Source: Pseudomonas sp. B21-015
Lineage (GTDB): Bacteria; Pseudomonadota; Gammaproteobacteria; Pseudomonadales; Pseudomonadaceae
Assembly: GCF_024749285.1 (NCBI RefSeq)
Contig: NZ_CP087196.1
Coordinates: 930,001-994,000, forward strand
Direction: 5' to 3'
Length of the DNA: 64,000 nucleotides
The notes below the pieces were generated by a model. The model worked only from the letters and a program-made list of their open reading frames with translations, did not search any database and was not told the DNA's origin. Numbering within the stretch: position 1 is the first letter of the stretch; every line of letters starts with the position of its first letter. Below are positions 27,004-36,664 of this stretch, one piece after another. A program made the position numbers and the translations under genes.

Positions 27004-28257
27004 TCAAGCGCCGTATACCGGCAGCTTTTTGCAGATGGCCTTGACCTTCTCACGAACGGCGTCGATCACCGCTTCGTTGTTCAGGTCAGCCAGGATGTCG
27101 CAGATCCAGCCGGCCAGCTCTTTGCACTCGGCTTCCTTGAAGCCGCGAGTGGTCACTGCCGGCGTACCGAAACGCAGACCGGAGGTGACGAACGGGGAGC
27201 GTGGATCGTTCGGTACCGAGTTCTTGTTCACGGTGATGAACGCTTTGCCCAGTGCGGCGTCGGCGTCTTTACCGGAGATTTCCTGCTTGATCAGCGACAG
27301 CAGGAACAGGTGGTTCTGAGTACCGCCCGACACCACGTCGAAACCGCGCTCGATGAATACGCCGGCCATGGCCTGGGCGTTTTTCACCACTTGTTGCTGG
27401 TAAGTCTTGAACTCAGGCTGCAGCGCTTCCTTGAAGCAGATCGCCTTGGCAGCGATTACGTGCTCCAGCGGGCCACCCTGGGCGCCCGGGAATACTGCGG
27501 AGTTCAGCTTCTTCTCGATGTCGGCGTTGGCGCGAGCCAGGATCAGACCGCCACGTGGACCGCGCAGGGTCTTGTGGGTGGTGGTGGTCACGACGTCAGC
27601 GAAAGGAACCGGGTTCGGGTAGACGCCAGCGGCGACCAGACCGGCCACGTGGGCCATGTCGACGAACAGGTAGGCGCCAACCTTGTCGGCGATTTCACGG
27701 AAACGCGGGAAATCCAGAATCTGCGAGTAGGCAGAGAAACCGGCCACGATCATTTTCGGCTTGTGCTCGACCGCCAGACGCTCGACTTCGTCGTAGTCGA
27801 TCAGGCCGTTGGCGTCGATACCGTACTGAACGGCGTTGTACAGCTTGCCGGAGGACGAAACGCTGGCACCGTGGGTCAGGTGACCGCCGTGGGCCAGGCT
27901 CATGCCCAGAATGGTGTCGCCTGCTTGCAGCAGGGCCAGGTAAACGGCGCTGTTGGCTTGCGAACCGGCGTGGGGCTGAACGTTGGCGTAATCGGCGCCG
28001 AACAGTTCTTTGGCACGGTCGATGGCCAGTTGCTCAACCACGTCGACGAACTCGCAACCACCGTAGTAGCGCTTGCCCGGGTAGCCTTCGGCGTACTTGT
28101 TGGTCAATACCGAGCCTTGAGCTTCCATTACCGCAGGGCTGGTGTAGTTTTCCGAAGCGATCAGCTCAATGTGTTCTTCCTGGCGCTGAGCTTCTTGCTC
28201 CATGGCGGCAAAAAGGTCGGCGTCGAACTTGGCAATAGTCAAATCACGGCTGAACAT
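27004..28257 (-). CDS. glyA: Serine hydroxymethyltransferase
   Basis: A 417-residue PLP enzyme that converts serine and tetrahydrofolate to glycine and methylene-THF. The N-terminus reads [20 protein letters not shown] and the substrate loop [17 protein letters not shown]. The PLP lysine is in [14 protein letters not shown]. The start MFSRDLTIA at 28257 is the conserved one; the upstream MRTA is a spurious extension. glyA next to morA matches P. aeruginosa PA4602-PA4601. Confidence 0.97.
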   Translation of the reverse strand: MFSRDLTIAKFDADLFAAMEQEAQRQEEHIELIASENYTSPAVMEAQGSVLTNKYAEGYPGKRYYGGCEFVDVVEQLAIDRAKELFGADYANVQPHAGSQANSAVYLALLQAGDTILGMSLAHGGHLTHGASVSSSGKLYNAVQYGIDANGLIDYDEVERLAVEHKPKMIVAGFSAYSQILDFPRFREIADKVGAYLFVDMAHVAGLVAAGVYPNPVPFADVVTTTTHKTLRGPRGGLILARANADIEKKLNSAVFPGAQGGPLEHVIAAKAICFKEALQPEFKTYQQQVVKNAQAMAGVFIERGFDVVSGGTQNHLFLLSLIKQEISGKDADAALGKAFITVNKNSVPNDPRSPFVTSGLRFGTPAVTTRGFKEAECKELAGWICDILADLNNEAVIDAVREKVKAICKKLPVYGA

Positions 28258-28383
28258 GGCGGTCCTCAAGGATCGGGGCAGAAAAGGGGGGCATTCTAAC
28301 CCAATGGGTTTTAGATGGCATATGAAAGGACATCATGTCGCAGACAAGTGGGCTTCATGACGGGATCAGCGGTGATCGTGCGG

Positions 28384-28406
28384 GCCTCATCGCGGGCAAG
28401 CCCGCT
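28384..28406. repeat. Left remnant of the REPIN split by the IS110 element
   Basis: GGCCTCATCGCGGGCAAGCC, continuing with CGCT, is the start of a family B arm that breaks off at the CT at 28405-28406. The arm resumes with CCCACAG at 29584, after the insertion sequence. Confidence 0.9.
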
Positions 28407-28420
28407 TGTATGGTAGGACT

Positions 28421-28575
28421 TGAAGGGAGGAGGAGGGACAAAGCCCGATTCTGACTGTTGACGCAGTACAGATCCGTGGGAGATTTCGCCCCTCCTCCTT
28501 TCACCCAAGCGCCGATAAAGAATGCATCTGGCTAGACCGACGATAGGAACAAGCCTGCGCCTCTGAGTGAGCCCT
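28421..28575 (+). ncRNA. Predicted bridge RNA of the IS110 element
   Basis: The left end folds into two loops. Loop 1 has a 12-bp helix (28422-28433 with 28491-28502) closing an internal loop with AAGCCCG (28441-28447) on one side and GTGGGAG (28476-28482) on the other. A small tip stem lies between them (CTGACTG 28451-28457 with CAGTACAG 28464-28471). AAGCCCG equals the target's left side, and GTGGGAG is the complement of its right side CTCCCAC. Loop 2, weakly closed by GCGC/GCGC, holds AGAAT (28519-28523) and ACAAG (28549-28553), matching the element's right end (AGAAT-CT) and the complement of CT-TGT at its left end. The layout follows that described for IS621. Ends are approximate. Confidence 0.75.
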
Positions 28576-28610
28576 TCAAGTGTTCAAAACCATATCCCGG
28601 AGGAAATACA

Positions 28611-29558
28611 ATGGCAATGCCGGTTTCTGTCACACAGCCGATCGTAGGCGTGGATGTCGCCAAGAACGAACTGGTGATCTATCGCGCCGAACTTGACCTG
28701 CTTGAAGAGATTCCCAACAACAAAGCAGCCATCAAGACGTGGTTGAAGGCCTTGCCAGGGACAGTCGCGGTAGCTATTGAATCGACCAATATCTATCACC
28801 TGGAGTTCGCTGATCTGGCCTATGAGGCCGGCTGCACGATTTACATGGTGGGTGGCTATGAGCTCAGCCATTACCGCAAAGGGGTGAATGTCCGTGCCAA
28901 AACCGACGCGCTGGATGCCAGGCTGCTCGCTCGCTATCTGAAGAACGAAGGTGATGATCTTCATCCATGGACCCCGCCATCACCGCTGTACCGCCAGCTC
29001 CTGAGCCTCTTCCGTCGTCGCGCAGCCTTGGTTCAGGCGCGGGTCGGCCTGGTGCAAAGCTGGGCGAATGAGCCACTGTTGAAGACAGCTTTTGCCGAGC
29101 AAGTGAAATCCATGCAGCAGCTTGAGGCGCTGGTCGAAAAGACGATTAATAATCATCTGAAGGAAGCCGGCTTGCTCGGTCAGTTGAAGCGTTGCGTGAA
29201 AGTTGAAGGCATTGGATTTTTGACCGGAGCCCGCTTGCTCACGGCGTTTCAGCGGGGCGACTTCAGAAACGCGGATGCCTTTATTGCCTTCCTGGGAATG
29301 GATCTGCGCGTGTCGAAGTCAGGACAAAAGGATGGTCGTCGGAGTCTGACCAAGCGAGGTGACCCGGAAGCCCGCCGGCTTTTGCACAATGCAGCCATGT
29401 CGGCCAGCCGTACGCCTGCCTGGAAAGGCTTTTACGAAGAGCAAAGAGCTCGGGGCTTCAGCACCACTCAGGCGCTGGTGATACTGGCTCGCAAGCTTGC
29501 TCGGATCGTATTCGCTCTGCTGAAAGGGCAGAGCGAATACCAACCAAAAGCCGGTTGA
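28611..29558 (+). CDS. IS110-family transposase (DEDD/serine recombinase)
   Basis: A 315-residue recombinase. The N-terminal RuvC-like domain has Asp15 (GVDVAK), Glu57 (AIEST), Asp99 and Asp102 (KTDALDARLLARY), with spacing like IS621. The C-terminal Tnp domain carries GIGFLTGARLL, FIAFLGMD and SKSGQKDGRRSLTKRGDPEA; Ser235 or Ser237 is the likely nucleophile. In this family the protein works with a bridge RNA that pairs with both target and donor DNA. RBS CGGAGG lies 8 bases before the ATG. The gene is intact, so the element may be active. Confidence 0.95.
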   Translation: MAMPVSVTQPIVGVDVAKNELVIYRAELDLLEEIPNNKAAIKTWLKALPGTVAVAIESTNIYHLEFADLAYEAGCTIYMVGGYELSHYRKGVNVRAKTDALDARLLARYLKNEGDDLHPWTPPSPLYRQLLSLFRRRAALVQARVGLVQSWANEPLLKTAFAEQVKSMQQLEALVEKTINNHLKEAGLLGQLKRCVKVEGIGFLTGARLLTAFQRGDFRNADAFIAFLGMDLRVSKSGQKDGRRSLTKRGDPEARRLLHNAAMSASRTPAWKGFYEEQRARGFSTTQALVILARKLARIVFALLKGQSEYQPKAG

Positions 29559-29574
29559 GGGCTTCCCCTCAACC
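29553..29574. other. Hairpin across the transposase stop in the IS right end
   Basis: GGTTGAGG (29553-29560) and CCTCAACC (29567-29574) form a perfect 8-bp stem with a 6-base loop. It covers the TGA at 29556-29558 and almost fills the 25-base right end. It may shield the junction from incoming transcription or help excision. Confidence 0.6.
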
Positions 29575-29583
29575 ATAGAATCT

Positions 29584-29661
29584 CCCACAGTGATCTTCAG
29601 TGGTCACAAATCTTGGGTTCACCCAAAAAACTGTGGGAGCGGGCTTGCCCGCGATGAGGCC
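29584..29661. repeat. Right part of the split REPIN
   Basis: CCCACAG continues the interrupted left arm. After a spacer, TGTGGGAGCGGGCTTGCCCG, continuing CGATGAGGCC, is the intact partner arm. Without the element the REPIN would be about 100 bases long. Confidence 0.9.
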
Positions 29662-29681
29662 AGCAGCCTCACCACATAGCT

Positions 29682-32600
29682 TCAGTCAAACATGAACAAC
29701 GCATCATTGCTGAACTGCGCCTCAAACCGACTCGCCGGCATCGGACGTCCAAACAGATACCCCTGAACCTCATCGCAACCATGCTCACGCAGGAAGTCGA
29801 GCTGCTCGTGGGTTTCCACACCCTCGGCGATCACCGCCAGATTGAGGCTGTGAGCCATGGCGATGATCGCCCGGGCAATCTGCGCATCCTGTTCGCCCGA
29901 GGGCAGGCCGTCGACGAAAGTACGGTCGATTTTAAGCACGTCGATCGGGAATTGCTTGAGGTAGTTGAGCGATGAATAACCGGTGCCGAAGTCGTCGACC
30001 GCGATACTCAAGCCGAGGTTTTTCAACCCGGCGAGGATCTGCATCGCCTCGCTGACTTCACGCATCAGAATACTTTCGGTCAGTTCCAGCTCCAGGCACG
30101 CCGGCGGCAGGCCGGTTTCCTTGAGAATCGTGGCGATCCGCGTGCCGAGCTGCCCGTCGGAGAACTGCCGGGCCGAAATATTCACCGAAACCTTCGGTAC
30201 CCGCACCTTGGCCTGGTGCCAGGTCTTGAGCTGACGGCAGGCTTCGCTGATCACCCAGTCGCCGACATCCACTACCAGGCCGAGTTCTTCGAGCACCGGA
30301 ATGAAATCCCCCGGCGGCACCAGACCGCGTCGCGGGTGGCGCCAGCGCAGCAGGGCTTCGGCGCCGGTCAGGCGTTTGCCGTCGCCGCTGAATTGCGGTT
30401 GGTAATACAGCACGAATTCGTTTTGCTCCAGGGCATGGCGCAAGTCGCTTTCCAGCTCCAGGCGCTCCAGGGCACTGGCGTTCATGTCGGCCTGATAGAA
30501 CTGGAAGTTGTTTTTGCCACGCTCCTTGGCGTGGTACATCGCAGTGTCGGCGTTTTTCATCAGCTGACTGAGTTCGCTGCCGTCCTGAGGGCTCAGGGCG
30601 ATGCCGATACTGGCGGTGACGAAGAATTCGCGGCCTTCCAGTACGAACGGTTTCACCAGGCTGGCGAGGATCTGTTCGGCCACATGAATCGCCCGGTTCA
30701 GGGCGATCTCGCGGTTGACCCGCGGTTGCAGAAGCAACGTGAACTCATCGCCGCCCATGCGCGCCACGGTGTCGTCATCGTCGACGCAACCCAGCAGGCG
30801 CGTGGCCATTTCCTTGAGCATACGGTCGCCGGCGGCGTGGCCCAGGGAGTCGTTGATCGGCTTGAAGCGGTCCAGGTCGAGGAACATCAGCACCACCCAG
30901 GACTTCTGCCGTTCGGCCGATTGCAGCGCGGTGTGCAGGCGATCCTGGAACAGCGTGCGGTTGGGCAGGTGGGTCAGGGCATCGTAATAGGCGAGGCGGT
31001 GAATTCGTTGTTCACTGGCCTTGCGTTCGCTGATGTCGCTGAAGAAACACACGTAACTGGCCAGGTCGCCTTCGTCGTCGAGCACCGCCGTAATCCCGAC
31101 CCAGGCCGGGTAATGCTCGCCATTGCGGCGCTTGAGCCAGACTTCGCCTTCCCAGGTGCTGTGCTGATGCAATTGCTTGAGCACATAGCGCAGATGAGCT
31201 TCCTGCTGCTCGTCGACGGTGAGCATGTTCGGCAACTGATCGAGGACCTGGGACACCGCATAGCCGCTGACGCGACTGAAGGCCTCGTTGGCCTGGACGA
31301 TGTAGCCGGCCGGGTCAGTGATCAGAATCGCCGAGGTCGAGTGCTCGAATACCGTGGCTGCCATGCGCAGGTCTTTCTCGGCCCGGCGTTGCTGGCTGAT
31401 GTCGCGACCGACCCCGAGCACGCCTTCGAAGGCACCGTGTTCGTCCCAGACCAGCACCAGACGCAACTCGATGGGAATCTTGCGTCCGTCGGCCCGCAGG
31501 CAGTCGAACAAAAACAGTTGGGTCTGCACCTGACTGCGCAGCAGTGCCAGTTGATCGGGTTTATCCAGCGCTTTGCTGACCCGGTCCATCAGGCTGTAGA
31601 TGCCGCTCAGTTGTTGCGGGTTTGCGATGGTCGATTGCCAGCCGTTCTGGAATATCCAGTCGGCGTCGAAGCCCAGCACGGCTTGCACCGAAGGGCTAAC
31701 GTAATTGAGCGCCATCTTGCTGTCGGTGGAGAAAATCACGTCGCTGATGCTTTCGGCGAGCATCCGGTAACGCTGCTCGCTATCGCGCAGAGACTCGCTG
31801 GCTTCGATCTGTTCGGTGATGTCCTTGGCCACGCCGATGATGCGTGTGACCTGGTCGTGCTTGTCTCGCGCCAAGGCCTGTTCGCGTATATCGAAACGCC
31901 GCCATTTGCCGTTGCGATGACGGAAACGCAGCTGGCACTGCAGCAATTGGGTGTAACCGGCTTGACGCTGGGATTGGCGTGAACGGTGGTAATAGTCGGC
32001 ATCTTCGGGGTGCAAGAGGATTTCCCAGAAGTACTCGCCCATCTGGTGCAGCTCGGTGCGGTTGTAACCCAGCGTCTGCCCCAGATGGTGGTTGCTGAAG
32101 ATCATCCGCGGGCTGATCACATCCTGCACATACAGGTGATCCGGCACGGTGCGCACCACGTCGGACCAGAACCCTTCACGCTCCAGCAGCGACAGTTCGA
32201 TGAGCTTACGGCTAGTGATGTCGCTGATGCTCAGGATCACCGCTCTATAGTCGGCCTGATCTTCTGGCAGGCGCAACACCAGCCATAGGTGCTGGTCGCG
32301 GCGATCGGCGTCCTGGAATTTGATTTCCAGCTCAAGCTGTTTCTGCTGGTGGAGCACTGCGTCGAGCACTTGATTGCCGATGGCCGTGCAGTCCAGCGGA
32401 CAGCCGTCGATCAGCAGTTTCCAGGCCTGATCGCAAGAATTGACGTTGAGCAGTTGCAGGGCAACCTGATTGACCTCGGTGATGCGCAGTTCCTGCAGCA
32501 GTTGCTGGCGTTGCTCCGGTGTGTCGAGCCAGGCCTTCAACTGCTCGCTGCTGTTGAGTTGAGCCTTGTCGAAAATACTTTTAAGCCCGGACAGGTCGAG

Positions 32601-33530
32601 CACGCATAACGCAACGCCGGTGCCTTCGAAAATGTCCTGATAGCGTCGGCGGCCTTCGTGCAGCTGGCGTTGACGGCGACGAATGTTCAGCAGCGCGATG
32701 AACGGTAGCAGAGAGAAGGCCAGGCCCAGCAGGCATTTGCCGATAAACGCCGGCAGCAGTTGCTCGAGCACCTGTTGCCGGTCGAACAGCCCGCGCAGTT
32801 GCCAGTCGCTGCTGCTCAGAGGAACGGTCAGCACGCTGTTGGCCAGTTCATCGGGTGTCAACACCGTCGGCTTGGCCGAGGGCAGGGCATCCTCACGGCT
32901 GATGATTTGATGATTGATGCGGTTCTCCACCAGCCACAGGGGGCGAATGCCGGTGTCGCCCTGTTTGGTCAGTGAAGCGAAAAACGTTGGCGTCAGGCGC
33001 AGGGCCCAATAGCCGCGGGAACTGCCGCTGGCCTGATGCAGGAGCAGGTGCACCACCGAGCCGTCGTCAGCATTGCTGAAATAGTGGGCCTGGGCGCGGC
33101 TGCGCTGGACCAGTTCGCTCAGGTAGCTGGCGTCCGGGCTGTCGACGGCGCTGTCGCTGAGAATCTTTCCGGAGGGGCTGAGCAGCGCCAGGCTGCGCAG
33201 GTCGGGCAGCGATTGTTGCAGTTTGAGCAGCAACGCCTGCTGTTCGTCGGCGCTTTGCGGTTGTTCGATGAACGGTAGCAAATTAAGGGCGATCTGGGCA
33301 TTGAGCGCCATGTTCAGGCTGACTTGCGAAGCCAGATCGGCGGTGTAGTCGATGGTGTACTGGCGCTGGTTTTTCTGGGTTTCGCGAAGCTGATCCAGGA
33401 GCTGCCAGAACAGGAGGGTGAGCAGCAACAGCACGAGGGTCGCCAGCGCGCCCTTCAATGTTCCGCGCAGGGGGGAGCCGCTCGCAGAATCAAGTGCGCT
33501 AACGAACGGTGTCGGAGTGACATTGGACAA
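29682..33530 (-). CDS. morA: MorA-type PAS-GGDEF-EAL c-di-GMP regulator
   Basis: A 1282-residue inner-membrane protein. TM1 (about residues 28-48) and TM2 (about 264-283) enclose a roughly 215-residue periplasmic sensor region; PAS/PAC domains follow to about residue 830. GGDEF is intact at about residues 926-930 with no RxxD inhibitory site (four Asp occupy that stretch). The EAL domain is intact: EALLRW at about 1058, [27 protein letters not shown] and EGVET. Both cyclase and phosphodiesterase activity are possible. Its position next to glyA matches P. aeruginosa PA4601 (MorA), which controls flagellar timing and biofilm. Confidence 0.9.
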   Translation of the reverse strand: MSNVTPTPFVSALDSASGSPLRGTLKGALATLVLLLLTLLFWQLLDQLRETQKNQRQYTIDYTADLASQVSLNMALNAQIALNLLPFIEQPQSADEQQALLLKLQQSLPDLRSLALLSPSGKILSDSAVDSPDASYLSELVQRSRAQAHYFSNADDGSVVHLLLHQASGSSRGYWALRLTPTFFASLTKQGDTGIRPLWLVENRINHQIISREDALPSAKPTVLTPDELANSVLTVPLSSSDWQLRGLFDRQQVLEQLLPAFIGKCLLGLAFSLLPFIALLNIRRRQRQLHEGRRRYQDIFEGTGVALCVLDLSGLKSIFDKAQLNSSEQLKAWLDTPEQRQQLLQELRITEVNQVALQLLNVNSCDQAWKLLIDGCPLDCTAIGNQVLDAVLHQQKQLELEIKFQDADRRDQHLWLVLRLPEDQADYRAVILSISDITSRKLIELSLLEREGFWSDVVRTVPDHLYVQDVISPRMIFSNHHLGQTLGYNRTELHQMGEYFWEILLHPEDADYYHRSRQSQRQAGYTQLLQCQLRFRHRNGKWRRFDIREQALARDKHDQVTRIIGVAKDITEQIEASESLRDSEQRYRMLAESISDVIFSTDSKMALNYVSPSVQAVLGFDADWIFQNGWQSTIANPQQLSGIYSLMDRVSKALDKPDQLALLRSQVQTQLFLFDCLRADGRKIPIELRLVLVWDEHGAFEGVLGVGRDISQQRRAEKDLRMAATVFEHSTSAILITDPAGYIVQANEAFSRVSGYAVSQVLDQLPNMLTVDEQQEAHLRYVLKQLHQHSTWEGEVWLKRRNGEHYPAWVGITAVLDDEGDLASYVCFFSDISERKASEQRIHRLAYYDALTHLPNRTLFQDRLHTALQSAERQKSWVVLMFLDLDRFKPINDSLGHAAGDRMLKEMATRLLGCVDDDDTVARMGGDEFTLLLQPRVNREIALNRAIHVAEQILASLVKPFVLEGREFFVTASIGIALSPQDGSELSQLMKNADTAMYHAKERGKNNFQFYQADMNASALERLELESDLRHALEQNEFVLYYQPQFSGDGKRLTGAEALLRWRHPRRGLVPPGDFIPVLEELGLVVDVGDWVISEACRQLKTWHQAKVRVPKVSVNISARQFSDGQLGTRIATILKETGLPPACLELELTESILMREVSEAMQILAGLKNLGLSIAVDDFGTGYSSLNYLKQFPIDVLKIDRTFVDGLPSGEQDAQIARAIIAMAHSLNLAVIAEGVETHEQLDFLREHGCDEVQGYLFGRPMPASRFEAQFSNDALFMFD

Positions 33531-33815
33531 ACTGTAATCCTGCGGTTTGGCTGGACTGGCGCGACGTGCACTATAAGCCGGGCGCCCGAAGGGCGGCTAG
33601 CATGCCTTGAGTTGTGGCGAAGTGCCAGTCCCGCTCGGCTGGACTGCCTTCCGTCAATCAGGTAGCTTTGCCGGTTACGCGGGAGCGTTCCAGCTCCTAG
33701 ACTCAGGTTTTTTCAGCGCGCACGCCTTGATACCCATCAATCGAACGACGCGCATGGCCTGGCCGGGCATCGCCTGCGCTCTAATCATTCATCAGTCACT
33801 GACCCTAGGTTCTCC

Positions 33816-35480
33816 ATGGCTCAATACGTCTTCACCATGCATCGGCTGGGCAAAGTTGTTCCGCCGAAGCGGGAAATCCTGAAAAACATTTCGCTGTCGT
33901 TCTTCCCTGGCGCCAAGATCGGCGTACTCGGCCTCAACGGTTCGGGTAAATCCACCCTGTTGAAAATCATGGCGGGCGTCGACACCGAGTTCGACGGTGA
34001 AGCCCGTCCGATGCCAGACCTGAACATCGGCTACCTGCCGCAAGAACCCATTCTGGACCCGACCAAGACCGTGCGAGAAGTGGTCGAGGAAGCGGTCAGC
34101 GTGATCAAGGATGCCCAGGCGCGCCTGGACGAGGTCTACGCCGCTTACGCTGATCCGGATGCCGACTTCGACAAGCTCGCTGCCGAACAGGCCAAACTCG
34201 AAGCCATCCTGCAGGCCAGCGACGGTCACAACCTGGATCGCCAACTGGAAGTCGCCGCCGATGCACTGCGTCTGCCGGCCTGGGACGCCAGGGTCGAACA
34301 CCTCTCCGGTGGTGAAAAGCGCCGTGTGGCCCTGTGCCGTCTGCTGCTGTCCGCCCCGGACATGCTGCTGCTCGACGAACCGACCAACCACCTGGACGCC
34401 GATTCCGTCGCCTGGCTGGAGCATTTCCTGCACGACTTCCCGGGCACCGTGGTTGCGATCACGCACGACCGCTACTTCCTGGACAACGTCGCCGGCTGGA
34501 TCCTCGAGCTCGACCGTGGTGCCGGTATCCCGTACGAGGGCAACTATTCGGGTTGGCTCGAAGCCAAGTCCGATCGTCTGGCGGCCGAATCCAAGCAGCA
34601 GTCGGCCCACGAAAAGGCCATGAAGGAAGAACTGGAGTGGGTGCGCAAAGGCGCCAAGGCCCGCCAGTCCAAATCCAAGGCCCGTCTGCAACGCTTCGAA
34701 GAAATGCAATCGCAGGAATTCCAGAAGCGCAGCGAAACCAACGAGATCTACATCCCGGCCGGTCCGCGCCTGGGCGACAAGGTCATCGAATTCAAGAACG
34801 TCAGCAAGGGCTACGGCGATCGCGTGTTGATCGACAACCTGTCGTTCTCCATGCCTAAAGGCGCCATCGTTGGTGTGATCGGCGGTAACGGTGCCGGTAA
34901 ATCGACGCTGTTCCGCATGCTGATGGGCAAGGAAACGCCGGATTCGGGCAGCATCGAAGTCGGCGAAACCGTGCAACTGGCATGCGTGGATCAAAGCCGT
35001 GAAGACCTGGAAGGCAGCAAAACGGTGTTCCAGCAGATCTCCGACGGTTCCGACCAGATTCGCATCGGCAGCTACGAGATCCCGTCGCGCACCTACGTTG
35101 GCCGTTTCAACTTCAAGGGCGGCGATCAGCAGAAGTTCGTCAAGGACCTGTCCGGCGGTGAGCGTGGTCGCTTGCATCTGGCCCTGACCCTGAAAGAGGG
35201 CGGCAACGTCCTGCTGCTCGACGAACCGTCCAACGACCTCGACGTTGAAACCCTGCGTTCCCTGGAAGAAGCCTTGCTGGACTTCCCGGGCGCCGCCATT
35301 GTGATCTCTCACGATCGGTGGTTCCTTGACCGCGTCGCGACTCACATCCTGGCGTACGAAGACGACTCGCAAGCCGTGTTTTTCGAAGGCAACTACACCG
35401 AGTACGAAGCCGATCGCAAGAAACGCCTCGGCGAAGCGGCTTCCCAGCCGCACCGCGTACGGCACAAGAAACTGGCCTGA
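33816..35480 (+). CDS. ettA: Energy-dependent translational throttle protein EttA
   Basis: A 554-residue ABC-F ATPase with no membrane segments. It has two nucleotide-binding domains: Walker A GLNGSGKSTLLK and GGNGAGKSTLFR, signatures LSGGEKRRVALC and LSGGERGRLHLA, and Walker B MLLLDEPTNHLD and LLLDEPSNDLD. The arm insertion typical of EttA lies in domain 1, with a basic coiled linker between the domains (EWVRKGAKARQSKSKARLQR). It binds the ribosomal E site and gates the first elongation step by the ADP/ATP ratio. The position corresponds to P. aeruginosa PA4595. Confidence 0.95.
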   Translation: MAQYVFTMHRLGKVVPPKREILKNISLSFFPGAKIGVLGLNGSGKSTLLKIMAGVDTEFDGEARPMPDLNIGYLPQEPILDPTKTVREVVEEAVSVIKDAQARLDEVYAAYADPDADFDKLAAEQAKLEAILQASDGHNLDRQLEVAADALRLPAWDARVEHLSGGEKRRVALCRLLLSAPDMLLLDEPTNHLDADSVAWLEHFLHDFPGTVVAITHDRYFLDNVAGWILELDRGAGIPYEGNYSGWLEAKSDRLAAESKQQSAHEKAMKEELEWVRKGAKARQSKSKARLQRFEEMQSQEFQKRSETNEIYIPAGPRLGDKVIEFKNVSKGYGDRVLIDNLSFSMPKGAIVGVIGGNGAGKSTLFRMLMGKETPDSGSIEVGETVQLACVDQSREDLEGSKTVFQQISDGSDQIRIGSYEIPSRTYVGRFNFKGGDQQKFVKDLSGGERGRLHLALTLKEGGNVLLLDEPSNDLDVETLRSLEEALLDFPGAAIVISHDRWFLDRVATHILAYEDDSQAVFFEGNYTEYEADRKKRLGEAASQPHRVRHKKLA

Positions 35481-35500
35481 TTTCAGGTTGGTTGCATAAA

Positions 35501-35529
35501 AAAACGGAGCCTTCGGGGCTCCGTTTTTT
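35501..35529. terminator. Rho-independent terminator after ettA
   Basis: The stem CGGAGCC/GGCTCCG with a short loop is flanked by A and T runs, ending TTTTTTA on the plus strand. Confidence 0.9.
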
Positions 35530-35554
35530 ATGGGTTTCAGGAAGACCGAGTCGC

Positions 35555-35656
35555 GGCTATCGCGAGCAGGCTCGCTCCCACATTTGATCTTCAGTGAACT
35601 GAAGATTTGTGGCCAATACAAATCCCCTGTGGGAGCGAGCCTGCTCGCGATGGCGG
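35555..35656. repeat. REPIN, family B''
   Basis: The arms GCTATCGCGAGCAGGCTCGC and GCGAGCCTGCTCGCGATGGC lie in the convergent gap between ettA and the Gre-like gene. Confidence 0.85.
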
Positions 35657-35664
35657 CCTCGATA

Positions 35665-36159
35665 TCACCCGATCTCTATCGTAAGAACCTCAATCACCAA
35701 ATCCCCCGCCGGCCGCTTCCACAACACGTCATCGCCCACTTGCGCCCCAAGCAATGCTCGCCCCAGCGGCGAGCTCCAATTGATCAGCCCATGGGCGGCA
35801 TCCGCCTGGTCTTCTCCGACCAATTGCACGCGCTGTTCATGATCGTGTTCGTCGGCAAATGTCACCCAGTTGCCGATCTGCACTTTATCGGTAGAGGAAG
35901 CCAGTGCGACCACCTGGGCGCTTTGCAGGCGCTGCTTGAAGTAGCGCCAGTCGCGATCGAGGTCGGCCTGGCGCTGCTTATCGGCCAGGTCACCTTTGGC
36001 GCTTTCCTGATCGAGCAGGTTTTGCAGCTCGTCGACTTTCGCCTGAAGCTGTGCGAAACCGGCTGGCGTGACGTAATTGGGCTGCGCGCTGACCTGCCGT
36101 TCGACTGGCTGATCGGCTTGCGCGGCGGCGTTATCTTCATTGACGAAGGCACGACTCAT
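35665..36159 (-). CDS. GreA/GreB-family transcription factor, atypical
   Basis: A 164-residue protein with an N-terminal coiled coil (about residues 30-85, TPAGFAQLQAKVDELQNLLD onwards) and the C-terminal Gre FKBP-like domain (GNWVTFADEHDHEQRVQLVG, INWSSPLGRALLGAQVGDDV). Gre factors enter the RNA polymerase secondary channel and stimulate transcript cleavage through acidic residues at the coiled-coil tip. Aligned by eye with GreB, the tip Asp and Glu (GDRSEN) become Gln and Leu, although other Asp residues are near. It may therefore bind the channel without the usual cleavage function. It is a single gene after a REPIN. Confidence 0.8.
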   Translation of the reverse strand: MSRAFVNEDNAAAQADQPVERQVSAQPNYVTPAGFAQLQAKVDELQNLLDQESAKGDLADKQRQADLDRDWRYFKQRLQSAQVVALASSTDKVQIGNWVTFADEHDHEQRVQLVGEDQADAAHGLINWSSPLGRALLGAQVGDDVLWKRPAGDLVIEVLTIEIG

Positions 36160-36229
36160 GCTTTTCTCCCGTTATAGGGTTTGGGCCATGGTCGCAGGCT
36201 TTAAGTTTCGACGAATGTCTGTAAACGAC

Positions 36230-36586
36230 TTATTGCGAGCGATAGGCTCGCGCGGCGTCCCGGTCTTTCTGCTGTTGCCAGGCCCGTTCGCGCTCGTCCC
36301 AATGGCGTTCCCTGTACTCGTTTCGATCCTCGTTTTCGCGCATGGCCTGGCACTGACGGAAGCCATCGGTCCAGCCTTCGGCGTATTGCTTGTCCTTGAG
36401 GTAACGTGGGACGTTTTTGCGAAACTCACCAGTGATTGCCCCGGCGGCCTGCCGGCCACTGCTGCAACCGTCATCGAAGCCGTCGGCGAATGCCGGTGGA
36501 TAACCCTTGCTGATCAGATCTTCATGGGTCGACTGGCACCCCGTGATCAATACCAACATCCCCAACACACCCACGCAACGCCACAT
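36230..36586 (-). CDS. Small lipoprotein of unknown function
   Basis: A 118-residue protein with a lipobox (LVLITGC, Cys17), so it should be lipidated and anchored in the envelope. The mature part has a repeated pattern of Gly-Phe/Gly-Trp turns (AFADGFDDGCSSGRQ, YAEGWTDGFRQCQ) and a charged C-terminal helix rich in Arg and Glu. It is common in Pseudomonas as a hypothetical lipoprotein; I do not know a function. It lies 70 bases from the Gre-like gene, read in the same direction. Confidence 0.75.
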   Translation of the reverse strand: MWRCVGVLGMLVLITGCQSTHEDLISKGYPPAFADGFDDGCSSGRQAAGAITGEFRKNVPRYLKDKQYAEGWTDGFRQCQAMRENEDRNEYRERHWDERERAWQQQKDRDAARAYRSQ

Positions 36587-36664
36587 CTTGGACTCCTGGA
36601 CCGTTCAACGGCCTATAAGGGAAGTCTAGAAGCGTATTTGTCAGCTGGGAGTGAAAGAAAGATT

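Larger units (their letters stand above)
28407..29583 (+). mobile_element. IS110-family insertion sequence (1177 bp) inside a REP arm
   Basis: The element holds a 204-base left end, one DEDD transposase gene and a 25-base right end. There are no long terminal inverted repeats and no target duplication beyond a CT dinucleotide at both junctions (28405-28406 and 29582-29583). The long left end and short right end match the IS110 subgroup, whose bridge RNA is encoded before the transposase. Joining the flanks recreates an intact REP arm (...AAGCCCG-CT-CCCACAG...). Short inverted ATGGT (28410-28414) and ACCAT (29572-29576) lie just inside the ends. Confidence 0.9.

Noticed and set aside
29559..29583. 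IS1111-type downstream guide RNA
   Set aside because: The right end is only 25 bases, too short; the long left end fits the IS110 arrangement.
30216..31982. Plus-strand frame of 588 codons opposite morA
   Set aside because: It is the antisense shadow of the GGDEF/EAL coding sequence; no independent homology or start signal.
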